Positions 10,405 through 20,920 of a stretch of 64,000 nt of DNA are shown piece by piece. Origin of the DNA: Clonostachys chloroleuca (Eukaryota > Ascomycota > Sordariomycetes > Hypocreales > Bionectriaceae); NCBI GenBank assembly GCA_037952775.1, contig JBANAY010000003.1, forward strand, positions 19,592,001 through 19,656,000. The letters run 5' to 3'. The position numbers and the translations under genes are program-made. The notes beneath the pieces were generated by a model. That model saw only the letters and a list, made by a program, of their open reading frames with translations, searched no databases and was not told the DNA's origin. The first letter of the stretch is position 1. Each line of letters starts with the position of its first letter.

Positions 10405-13400
10405 CTTGATGATTATTGAGGTTTGGTTATAGAGTAGTGTAGCGAAAGACTGGTTGAATTATTATTAAGTGTGTAGCAGCAGAAAGAATGACTGGTGTGG
10501 TTGATTCAAGATAGGATCAAGAGTTAAGCAAAGACAGAGGAACATCTTCTTTTAAAGGCTCTCGATCCTCCTGTTGTTGCTATCACACCGCATCCGCCCC
10601 CTGGACGCTCTGAGATGTCCCTGCACATAGGCTCCACGAGCAGGGACCCGCGGGATGCTGCTTGTATGCAGGTACAAGCGCCAATCACCACCTCGGGACT
10701 GTCAGCAACAGGGAAGACAGGGGCAGCGCTTGGGTCGCTGAGGAGTCAGGTTCATCGGCTGGTTGGCGCCGAAGCCCGATGTGACTGGACTGGCTCGTGT
10801 TTTGGGAAATTGGCCGCTGCACCTTTGCATCCATGTCACCCAATATTTCGTCTCTGCTGGCAAGCCGTGTCAGCGAGATTGGCAAGTGAAATCCGAGGGC
10901 GGTAACTCGCTGCCGCCGCCCCTGTCTGAATCATCTACCCAGTGCACCATTCTAGAAACGGGTAGATCTTGGACGTCAAAGGGGCCTATGGGAGTTTGCG
11001 ATGGTGTTCTCGCTCCACTCCCTCTTGAAAGGGGCATGTGTGGCTGCTCCCAAGCACACCAATGGCGATGGCGAAAATCTTGGACAGCTCATACGACACA
11101 GAGCAGCTGAAATAACCGAGCCGCCACACTTGGTTGTTGTTAATTACTGCTTCCATTCACGTTGGATCTTGCTATGTCATGTTAGCGTTATCGGCGCCTG
11201 GGTGAGGATCGCAGCTGTGCATTTGCCTTGACTGTTCCCCTCCCCACACGCTCGGCACAGGGGCTGGGATTGGCAATGCCCCAGACACGAGTCGATCCGG
11301 TTCGCCTCCGCCGCCATACGATGTCTCCCACCACGCGCGTAGCCATGCGTTACCAGAGAGTGCGGTACGCGATCCACTTGGTCCAGAACTTCTTAACTAG
11401 AGCACACGCCTCGCAGGGAAGAGCCCGACGGCTTATCTTGGGGAACGAGGCTCGTGATACCCCTGCCGGCCAAGCGATTGTTCAGGTGGCAGTGGAGCTG
11501 CAGACAGGGGCACTGTTCAGGGGAAAACCTGGCACCAGAGATACGTGCACAAGGCACAATGCTACGATGTCCTCGCCTTATCCAGATGTAACGATCAGGG
11601 ATCGGACCATGGAGCGTTATCTACCTCTGTCAGTATACGGTATCTCGTGGACGGTACGGTAATCAATTGCTATCTGGCTGCTTGGATCCTTCGCCCTCTA
11701 CCCCGTGCCGGCTGATAAAATCAATGACCTCACTGATCAGTATGTATGTGGAGGACTCAGTGAATCAATATCTCCTGAAACACTCCTTTAAGCTAGTGAT
11801 TGTGTTCCCGCGGTGCCAAGATCGATAGGCCACAAACTAAACGCCACATTCTATGCATACAGTGTATGCAATTTCACACGCTTTGGTAATCTCTGTGCTG
11901 TTGGTTGTTGGTGTGGTGGACCAGCCGAGCTGGCATGCGACTCCTACTCCGAATCCAATTACCCTTTTCATCAATGACAAGTCGTGTGCCGATAGGTAGC
12001 TACGACATGCTTCATCCGAGGCAAGCTTATGGGAAAATTATTAATAAGATAGGCCCGAAGCGCCCTCCGTGTTGAGTGTTGGGCGAGGATCATCGCGCAC
12101 TCCTCGCTTTCCACGGCGCCCGGATTTTCCTTTCATGCGATCATCGCGTTGGTTGACTTGGCAAAATGTCTGAACCACAATGCCAATTGCACTGGGAACG
12201 CTGATTCCCCGTTGGAGGCCTTTCATTTATGCATTTGGCACAAAAATGGGTTTCCATCCACTTTCTTATGTGCACTCCGTAGACATATCGAATTTTCAGC
12301 GCTCGTATCTATGTATAGTGGCAATTTTCCCAACACGAAGTGCCCCAGCTTGAACCGCGATCCACCATCAAGTATTAAGGGGCATGAAGCAGAGTAGGCC
12401 ACCATTTTTCCACAGCCTATTATGAGATCTGGGCTTGTAACCAGATAAGCTTGAAATTGATAGATCCAAACATGCCCTGTTAGTTTCCCCGTAACTATAC
12501 TCTATGATCATCTTTTGTGAGCCGATCGTACAGATTCAAAAGACAATCGACTAGACGCTGTTGTTTCCTGTCGTTTAATACTTTTCTATTGCCCTAGTAT
12601 GGCAAAAACGCTCTGTTCAAGACTGCTCTACGATCTGATGTCTCATTTTGGTTGTAGACTAATGAGGCAGAAGCAGCGAGCCTTCTCTGATTCCCTTCAC
12701 CTTCAGGCGCCCACGGAGCTACAACCATGCCTATTTTTTGTAGAGTTGGAAACATCCAGCCTTCTCCCTGTCAACATGCAATGATCGACAGTAATAATGC
12801 ATAAACACGGCGGATGCCCACTCCACCATAATCGTGGTGTATTCCCGCGCACAGGTGGCATGTCCGTGGAAGCCTTTTGATCAAACATTCACAAATCCCA
12901 GACCAAGACTCGACGAATACGGGCATCGATCAACTTTCCATCGGGGTACGCGGAGTGCGGGTTATTTTGCAGTGCCCTGTTCCATCAGTGACTCGTATTG
13001 TAGCCACTCTTCGAATTGGATTCGGCTCTAATTCCTCGATCCGATATTGTAGAAGCTAGTAAGATCGCTCTTGTCGTTAAATGGTACGTCAGGCAAATAG
13101 TCCACGACATCTAGAAGGAATCTCAGAAATTTTCAATGCTCCTGCGGCGGATACGCATGCAGATTTTCAGCCAATTTCGTGGAATGATGCAATGACATAT
13201 ATTATCGCCCCCTCACCCCGCTTAATAACTCGTCAATCTGTCTTAAGGACGTAGGTCATAGTTCCTCGTATCTGTTTCGAGGTTCTCTTTCCTTTAATAT
13301 TAGGAGTCTCAAGAGACGGAGGGGTTGGGGTCAGGGCGGCTACGATGAGACCCAACTCGAGAAGGTGAGGATCACGAGAAAAGGGTGAAACCTACGTTTC

Positions 13401-13715
13401 TGCAATTTGGAATGATAGAGATTGAAATGTGGGCTGTGCGACAATTTCACTCTCTACATTTTCCAGCGTCGAGGTACAATTCAAGGACTCTCGTACAGCT
13501 ATTCTAAGTCCACGATGCAACCGCACAAAGGAGATTTACTCCCTTGGTGACAATATCCTGCAAGTATTTCACATGACGCCAGGTCATATCATGGAGGAGT
13601 ACCTCAAGCCTGAGGTAATAGATTCTTCTTCTTAGCCAAAAATGCAAGTTATGTGGTATCTAGCAGATGTCCAACCAGGCCTGTGGTAGTTGGCTAACCG
13701 TCTCTACATACTCGT
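10405..13715. other. Long intergenic region, no gene supported
   Basis: About 3.3 kb between two minus-strand genes. The first 150 bases are the promoter of the GPI protein gene. The longest open frame (11228-11662, plus) has Arg-rich, unnatural composition and no splice or family support. I see no repeat or RNA gene. Confidence 0.45.
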
Positions 13716-14933
13716 CTATTTCTTTCTAAACTTGCATTCGCCGCTGGGAGGGTCGAGCCCTGCACCAAGAGGCTGCGGGATGCCAAAATTCGGCACATTG
13801 TTTTCGTCGAACGTGACCTTTTGCGCCATCGTGTATCGCGTCCTTCCGCAGTCTCCGTCCGAGTTGGCCGTGGCGTGGAAGGCATTCTAAACCACCTAGT
13901 AAACTTTATGCTCTGATGTCAGGAGGGGAGAGAGAATTGGGGGAGTTTACCCAGATTTCTTTCCCATCAGGCGATTTGAAGAAACTGTTATGCCCAGTTC
14001 CGTAGTTACCGTTAGCCTGAGATAGGACCGGGCCCGACTTCTCCCATGAAGAGGCCTGAAGGGGATCGCCGCCGTTGTAGTAAAGAAGACCGAGGGCGTA
14101 GAATGCGGTCGAGCAGTCCGATCCGGAGTAGGCGAGCCAGATGTCGTCGCCGTGGTACAACGGCTGGGACTCATTGTGAGCAACGCGCCACTTCTCAAGG
14201 GAAGAGTATACTCACATGTGGTGCTTCGTTAACTGCGCCATTTCCCTTGTAGTGCTGTTCCCATTCCTGATCAGGTTGCGAAATGATATGCCAGGCATTT
14301 ACGGACCAGTCGGTCGTGTTCAGCTCGGTGATAGCGATGGACTGGAGTCTTTTCTCGTCCACGATGCTCAGGACGTGGTATCTCCCCTTGCCAGGGATCT
14401 CTAAATACGAGCCGTCGATGCTAAAGGCAAGGTTGCTGGAGCTGCCTCTGGATCCCTCCGGTGGGACGAGCGTAGCGAGAAACTCGTAATCGCAGTCATA
14501 CGGGTTAGGCCCATCGCAGCCTTTGAGGACTCTTGTCTGGCAGCTATCGCAGCAGGTCTGGGATGCGTCGCAGCTGGAGTAGAAGTAGTACCAGGTGTTG
14601 TCGATGTGGTGGATTTCGGGAGCCCACATGTTGGCATTTCTTGTAGTGTTCGTATCAGTCCAGATGACTCTGGACTCCCCCGAAGCCAGGCCGCCCAAAG
14701 TCCGAGACCTCACGATTTCGAACTGGGTGTAGCCGGTGTAGGTGCTGGTGGAGTCAGTTTTGAATTTACCAAGACAGATAACATTCAGAGGTTACTTGCA
14801 GGTAGTAATAGCCATCGGCGTAAACCAGCGATGGGTCTGGAGCCGGCTTGTCACGGATTGGGTTTTGGTAGGCTAGAGAAAAGCCTAGCTGTAGCACTGT
14901 GGCCAGCAACAATGACCGGATCAAGGAGGTCAT
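13716..14933 (-). CDS. Secreted glycoside hydrolase family 43 enzyme, 342 aa
   Basis: Four exons fit in phase 0: 14796-14933, 14216-14722, 13951-14163 and 13716-13886. The first 22 residues form a signal peptide. The mature part begins NPIRDKPAPDPSLVYADGYY, the GH43 entry strand with the catalytic-base Asp (DPS). Further on come NMWAPEIHHIDNTWYYFYS, the mid-protein Asp region and NEAPH, the probable acid Glu, followed by SGSDCSTAFYALG. GH43 enzymes are five-bladed beta-propellers that cut arabinan, arabinoxylan or xylo-oligosaccharides outside the cell. The exact substrate cannot be read here. The length suits a single-domain member. The exon 1/2 junction is the least certain. No binding module is attached. 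Confidence 0.93.
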
Positions 14934-15555
14934 TCTGGTTGGCTATGTCTCCAGGGTAGGTAATCAGTCAAGATCAGGCTGGGAGGAGAACGGGCTGCAA
15001 CAGCGTTGCATTGTCCTTGGGCATTGTCCTCGGGAGGGACAATCTTTATCTAGTGCCTATTCTCGGCGGGTAGCGAAAGATGTCGATCAAACGACATGAC
15101 GACAGACGGGAGTGTTATTGGCGCGCATCGTCTCATTGATCGCATAGGCTCACCTTTGGTCCGTAGAACCACATGCTGTCAAAAGATGGGGATTTCTCTC
15201 GACCCCGCGCCTTCAGCAGATCTTATTTGGAGCGCACCAATCATCGGATGCCGCAGAATACAAGCACCTGCCAATTAACCGGCAATATTCCCACTACCTG
15301 TCCTAAATGTTAGAACAAGCATGGCATGGAAGTATTAATCCGGCCTCAATTGGACCGATCCCACTAAATAAGGACGGAAGAGGAGATATTGTGTGTCCAA
15401 CACAAATTTGATCTGGGTGTAAAGCTATTACCTCTGAAATCGGGCGGACCATGAACTACCTATGGTCTGACCTGCTTGGGCGCCAGAATCCGTCACAGCA
15501 TTGTTTCGTATCAAGACAAAGCCATGGAGTAGTAGTAAAAGATTGCTTATAAAAT
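14934..15555. other. Intergenic, GH43 promoter side
   Basis: Upstream of the GH43 gene and downstream of the peptide-precursor gene. No gene or repeat seen. Confidence 0.5.
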
Positions 15556-15760
15556 TTACACTCTCCATTGCCACCCATTTGTTGCTTTAATAGTAGCCTT
15601 GACAGATAGAGTAGTACCACGCTTATCAAGAGATCTCTTACCCTTCTTAGCAGTATCCTTAGCACCCTTAGCTGCAGCCTTGACAATAGCTATAGCAACA
15701 CCACGTTCACTAAGAGAACTCTTACCCTTCAGCCTTAACAATAGATGTAGCAGCACCACG
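15556..15760 (-). pseudogene. Degenerate 3' repeat units of the peptide precursor
   Basis: After the stop at 15761 the repeat pattern goes on. One unit is truncated and shifted (RGAATSIVKAEG), then in another frame come two diverged units ending in KKGKR and a final tail ending WQWRV with stop at 15556. These look like former C-terminal units cut off by the TAG and a small frame change. Alternatively they are still used through a splice I could not define. Confidence 0.55.
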
Positions 15761-16380
15761 CTAATCAAGAGATCTCTTGCCGTTCCCCTTCTTGGTACCC
15801 TTAGTCGCAGCCTTAACAACGGACATAGCAGCACCGCGCTCACCAAGAGATCTCTTGCCGTTCCCCTTCTTAGTACCCTTACTCGTAGCCTTGACAACAG
15901 ACTTAGCACCCTTAGCCGCAACAGACAAGGCAGCACCACGCTCACCAAGAGATCTCTTGCCGTTCCCCTTCTTGGTACCCTTGGTCACAGCCTTGTCAAC
16001 AGACTTAGTACCCTTGGTCGCAGCCTTGACAACAGAGATAGCAGCACCACGCTCACCAAGAGATCTCTTGCCGTTCCCCTTCTTGGTACCCTTGGTCACA
16101 GCCTTGACAACAGAGATAGCAGCACCACGCTCACCAAGAGATCTCTTGCCGTTCCCCTTCTTGGTACCCTTGGTCACAGCCTTGACAACAGAGATAGCAG
16201 CACCACGCTCACCAAGAGATCTCTTGCCGTTCCCCTTCTTGGTACCCTTGGTCACAGCCTTGACAACAGAGATAGCAGCACCACGCTCACCAAGAGATCT
16301 CTTGCCGTTCCCCTTCTTAGCACCTTTGGTCGCAGCCTTGACAACAGACATAGCAGCACCGCGCTCTTCCAAGTCACGAA
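15761..16380 (-). repeat. Tandem coding repeat, basic unit 78 bp
   Basis: Three consecutive units of 78 bp are nearly identical, each containing agatctcttgccgttcccc on the plus strand. Outer units are more diverged and differ in length by whole codons, so the peptide frame is preserved. Confidence 0.9.
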
Positions 16381-16480
16381 GCGTTAGGCCTTTGGCACTC
16401 TCGGCCCTAAAAGCCATGGCCGTCTGAACCATGTTGTACATGGCGAAACTGGCAACGGCAAATTGCTTGATGGCAACCAT
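15761..16480 (-). CDS. Secreted Kex2-type repeat peptide precursor, 239 aa
   Basis: The ATG at 16480 opens a hydrophobic signal-like segment (MVAIKQFAVASFAMYNMVQT). Seven repeat units follow, each beginning RGAA(I/M/L)SVVKA and ending KKGNGKR. Units are mostly 26 residues, and one is 37 and another 34. The KR at each unit end is a Kex2 (kexin) site, so cleavage in the Golgi would free several near-identical peptides of roughly 24 residues. These are rich in Lys, Ala, Val and Gly, lack Cys and aromatic residues, and are cationic with an amphipathic-looking ISVVKAVTK core. The layout resembles fungal kexin-processed proteins. The core is unlike alpha-pheromones or ustiloxin-type cores, and no tailoring oxidase is nearby. 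Function is unknown. The adjacent DNA units are almost identical, showing recent duplication. Confidence 0.82.
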   Translation of the reverse strand: MVAIKQFAVASFAMYNMVQTAMAFRAESAKGLTLRDLEERGAAMSVVKAATKGAKKGNGKRSLGERGAAISVVKAVTKGTKKGNGKRSLGERGAAISVVKAVTKGTKKGNGKRSLGERGAAISVVKAVTKGTKKGNGKRSLGERGAAISVVKAATKGTKSVDKAVTKGTKKGNGKRSLGERGAALSVAAKGAKSVVKATSKGTKKGNGKRSLGERGAAMSVVKAATKGTKKGNGKRSLD

Positions 16481-16620
16481 TGTGGGTGGTATATAGGTGA
16501 GTAGATATGGGATGTGGTAAAAAAATATAAGTGGTGCCTGTTGGCTTGTAAAGAACAAGAATAGGATATTGTTTTTGACGAATAAAGCACAAAAGCCAGC
16601 GAGAGAGAAGAGAAGAAAGA

Positions 16621-16755
16621 AAAATTGGATAATAGAGAGTAGAGGCTGAAGAAGAGGAGACAACGAAAATTGGAGAATAGAAAGTAGAAGCTGAAGAAGT
16701 CGAGACAATGAAGATTGGAGAATATAGAGTAGAAGCTGAAGAGGAGGAGATAATA
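16621..16755. repeat. Three 45-bp tandem repeats in the precursor's 5' leader
   Basis: Units at 16621-16665, 16666-16710 and 16711-16755, each of the form aaaattggagaatagaaagt followed by agaagctgaagaag. They lie between the TATA-like site and the ATG, so they should be transcribed as untranslated leader. The frame through them is open and continuous with the precursor, but the only possible upstream start is a TTG. Confidence 0.85.
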
Positions 16756-16773
16756 ACAAGACTAGGTCTTGGT

Positions 16774-16780
16774 CTTTATA
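16774..16780 (-). promoter_or_regulatory. TATA-like box of the peptide precursor gene
   Basis: TATAAAG on the minus strand, about 295 bases before the ATG at 16480, placing the 45-bp repeats inside the leader. Confidence 0.5.
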
Positions 16781-19153
16781 GAAGAATTACAGGTCAACGT
16801 AAGGATGGAGAGCTATAATTAATAATGGTTCTGATAATAGCCCAGATACCCCTACCCACATATTGTACAAATTTGCTAACTAAAGAGAGTGTGTAACTTT
16901 CAGCGAGGTTCTACCTATGCACATATACCCAGAGTTCTCTGTACACAGCACAGAATTTAAGACGAGGTCCTGAAACAGGTAACAGGGGATCCATACTCGG
17001 CGGTAAGAATGCGGAGAGATACTACTTGAACGAGACCGATCAAGGAACAAGCTGACATCATCTCTAAAATTGGTATTTCTCGAATTTGCATAAGGATTCT
17101 AGTAATCATCCGTTGAATTTAGTAATAATATCTTTAGTTACCTTAAGTCTAATACTGCTAATACCGGTAGAGTCCTTAAACTATCTAGTTAAAAAGAAAG
17201 AGCGGGCGAGGGGGATATTTCACCTATTTGCATAATTCTGACAGAACTCATGTTAAATTTATATGTTAATTCTAGCAATCAGAGAGCTAGTACATGTTTG
17301 ATTCCCAGATTAATAACTCTCGGGGTCACGAGTTCTTAGTAGATATTTCCACCATGTTTCAACTGGTTAAAAATGAACGTATGCAGTTAAATTCAATCAT
17401 ACTATCTAGACATGGTGATAATCTCAATATGCAACACTACCAATACACCCTTCGTTAGCAAGGGTAGAGGCCACGTCTTGCCTATTCTAGCAATTCTAGG
17501 GAAAGTCCGTGTCAAACTGCTTAACAGGGCTTTTCTGCAGGATGCACACGACCTGTTATTCAGCGGAATTCAGAATTTATAACAACGGATTGATTATTAC
17601 AATCAACTGATTGCCCCATTGTCAAATTGCGCTAGCTAATAGGGTAGGTGAACCGGAATACCAGATCCAACAGTTATCCATAAGGCAGACACATAACTCT
17701 CCCCTTCATCGCAGGAGCTTTGTAAGCGGAGTACAAGGGGCCTGGATTTTCCCAAGGGCGTATAACAACCCATGACCCTAACTAATAATCTGCAACCAGA
17801 ATTAGCTACTCTAAGTTGAAACAAGATCTAACTCCGTTGGTGTTATCACCTAACAGCTTCGAGGTTTACAGGTAATAAAAGGGATAAATTGAGACTGATA
17901 AGATCGGAACGCTCTTCGAGCTTTCGGGCCCGTGCTAATAACTCGGTCTTCGGTTAATCGTCAAGTTAGAAGGCTCAACACTAATCCTACCGGCTAGGAT
18001 TGCTGACGACCGGGCCCAGTTACATGGTAACCTTCCAATCTGGCTGACTGACCCCTCTCGGAGAAACTGATCCTTCTGGGTCGGCTGTCTTACGGCCGTA
18101 GCTATCGTATGATTAAACCTCACTCTTGCGTTCGTAGCCGGACCGGCTTCCATGGAATTCCTGACGTTATTGCTAGTAATTTATATGTGCGTTCGAACAG
18201 GCTGGGCTGCGGGCTTCAATCTTCATGGACTATCTCGGTAGTTGACGATATCCTCCTATCGCCCGCTTGGCTCCAACAGACTCAGAACCTCAAATTCGGT
18301 CCCATCTATCAACCCCTTAATGTCCAGGGGCTTGCTGCTCATGAACCAAGATTTACCGCCATACGTTACCCTAGCAATAACCATGTATCCCGACTTGCGT
18401 GGACCTGATCCCGGCCTACCTAGGTAGAATACGAAAGGTCAAGGGTTAAATCAAGTCACATTACAGGAATCTGTTCGGGTCCGACACTCAATATTGTAAA
18501 AATTCCATTAGTCGCCAACGCGCAACTTCTCTTTACCTATTGTAGAGACTTTTAAACTAGCTGACATTAGTCAAAGGGGCACGGCAATAGTTGATCATGG
18601 CGGCGAGTCTCCATACTCGCAGCCTACGGTGTATAAGAGCATTCACCCTCTCAATAAAGGGAATCTAAGGCTTGTTTTCTCCAATGAGGCTATTGAGATC
18701 CTCCCCCCCCCCTCCCCCCAAACCTATCCCTTTGATAGTACGCTTCCTTCACTTTGTGGTACTGAAATCAACTAGGGTTCACAAGATTACCTACTTCCGT
18801 TTCGTACTGGAATGTACATGGAATTAGTACAAGATATCGCCTTTTCTCGAGAAGGCAGGTCTATAACTCTTTTAGGAAGTCAGCGCTTCCTATGCCCCAA
18901 TTGCGCTTACTTAACTTTTTGTTGGTCCAAACATCTCACGTTAGGCAGACGGCAGTCAGAACTAGTTCCTTTACACTCAGCCCCCCCTTACATCTATGGA
19001 ACCTATCGGTTTCTCGAGGAAAGTGGAGACGGATCCGTGACTACTTCGGGGATGAAGCTGCATTCAATTAATCCACTGAGGTAAAATACTTAAGCTAACC
19101 TTCCCCGACGACGACAAAAATGACCAACACACTACAAGCACTTAACGTGCATT
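16781..19153. other. Gene-poor stretch of unknown nature
   Basis: About 2.4 kb. The part up to ~17.6 kb is AT-rich and non-coding. Between ~17.9 and 19.1 kb the GC content rises and several 60-100 codon frames lie on both strands, all interrupted. I cannot assign them to a family. A C-rich run lies near 18705-18720. Confidence 0.4.
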
Positions 19154-20920
19154 CTAATCCGAACCCAACATAGAGCATAGAGTGTAGTGCTTGACGGAAT
19201 CGTCATCGAAAGTGTATCGGCGCTTTCTTCTCTTGCCACGGGATTTGCGACCAGGACGGGCCGATTTTGTGAACGGAGCCGAATTTTGGGGGTCTACAGA
19301 CGGAATCTCGCCCTGGAGTTGTTCGGCAATGGCAGCGTCCTCGGTTGTTTCGGGTGTTTGGAGGCGGCTGGTGTCGCTCATGCCGTCCGAGTAGTCTGCA
19401 GAGCTGTATCAGTGCCATTCAGGACGTATAGAATTCAGAAGCTGGCATTACCTGAGTCGTTGAAGCGAGCATCGCGTTCCAAAAACTTCTCCTCGTACTC
19501 CTGGACCACGGCATGATATTGTGGAGAAACTCTCGACATGTCAAGTTCATGAAGGCTCGAAGCCTTCACCAAGGCAAAGCTGCATTGGCCGATATCTTCG
19601 GTGTTGTCAAAACATCGGACAGGAAACGTTCTCTGCTTGGCCTTGGGACCACCATCCTCGAAGCCGGGAGCCCATCTGCTCAGCAGTCCCGTCTCTTTGT
19701 CATAGTTGTAACATTTTGGGGGGCCTTCATCAATACGCCCATCTCCCTGGGTGGAATCAGTGTCGATAACTTGCGAAGCGGAAGAAGCGCGACGGCAAAC
19801 ATCTGAGTTCCCCAGCGCGCCATATACAGCTTGCCAAAGTCCGGGTCGAGAATTGGTTGGTTGCCAGAAGCTCCCTCGCTTTCAGAGCTTGTCTTGCGTC
19901 TCTTTCGCACATTGACGGGTTCAAAGTTGGCTGCTGTCTTCGGGTCATACCCATTCGTGATGGCGGCTTCGACATCGTCATTATTCTTCTTGGCAAGCTC
20001 AGCGGTGCATCCCAACACAAGCACCCCGAAAACGTCGATATGCCTGTTGGTTTCGCAATCTGGGCTGTCTTCTCCATGTGTCTGGAGGAGATGTCTGGTG
20101 GGCCCTGAGCGGTTTCCTCTCTTCGCAAATGCGTAATGTAGAACGTGCTCCTCACAGCGCAAGATCCACCAGCGTCCTTTCACACTCGCGTCAGTGGTGA
20201 GCGAATGTTCGCATTCGATTATTGTGTACTTGATTTCCGCCTGTCCATCCTGGTACACATCGTCGAAAGGAATTGTGGTGACGGTGCGCGGAACCGGCTC
20301 GAACCAGGGCGTCTCGCTGAATGGACGCTTGTTCATGGTGCTAGCACGTCGCGGGCGGTTGCTTTCAAGTGGTGCAGAATTGGTCTGGTTCTCCTCGGCT
20401 TCCAAGTGGCGAGTTGATTCTCTGGCTGGGCTTTGGGAGCTTTCAGGGAGTGGAGAAACCATGGACCGTGGGCAAACAGTGGTATCTTCAAGGGAGAGCC
20501 ACGCGCCTGGCTTGATATCTCAGAGTTGCTCTCAGATGGAGGATCGTTTCCTTGTGAAGAACATTCATTGGCTGAAACGAAATCTAGCGTCAGATACTCT
20601 TTGGAAAAGCCGGCTATGGCCGATGCTACGTTTTGGAGCCACTCCTCCTGCTTCGCGGGGAAAGTGTCCTTGTGCTCCTGGATCAATCTGGCCTTCTCTA
20701 TACCAAGCTGCATCATCTTCTGAGTCTGCTTTTGGTAATCGAGCGGTGTGCTATCCTCCCTGATGCGTCCGATCTCCTGTTGCATACGGGAATCAAGGCT
20801 TTGGCACTGGAATTGATAAGTCTCGGTCGGCGTGTCGGTGGCGATGACGCTCCTGGCGCGATTGACAAACTCATCCAGACGAGCTCTCAACTGGAGACGA
20901 AGGTTGTCCTCGAAAGCCAT
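19154..20920 (-). CDS. Uncharacterised nuclear-type protein (about 570 aa), frame interrupted
   Basis: Two main exons, roughly 19452-20920 and 19154-19395. The intron between them is clear (donor GTAATG, acceptor TGCAG, phase 1). The N-terminal ~115 residues look helical. The middle has a C-x2-H...H-x4-H zinc-finger-like segment (CEEHVLHY ... RHLLQTH). The next part holds LYMARWGTQMFAVALLP and RWAPGFEDGGPK, which I know as a pattern of an unnamed family in filamentous ascomycetes. The C-terminus is Lys/Arg-rich (RKSRGKRRKRR), a likely nuclear signal. The frame breaks at a C6 run on the minus strand (19718-19723), where one more C would join the two frames. Near 20500 the frame changes again, through either a 56-nt intron or another one-base gap. 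Function is unknown. Confidence 0.6.

Noticed and set aside
11228..11662. Plus-strand open frame of 144 codons
   Set aside because: Arg-rich random-looking composition, no motif, no signal peptide and no splice support.
15556..16480. Ustiloxin/dikaritin-type RiPP precursor
   Set aside because: The repeats lack the aromatic residues used for cyclisation, and no DUF3328-type oxidase gene lies nearby.
16481..16759. 93-codon in-frame extension of the peptide precursor
   Set aside because: It begins at TTG instead of ATG, consists of Leu-rich translation of the 45-bp DNA repeats, and a proper signal-like start exists at 16480.
18100..18420. Reading with QSSW...VDDILLS resembling a mitovirus polymerase motif
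   Set aside because: The neighbouring polymerase motifs are absent in all frames, even with TGA as Trp, so I do not call it viral.
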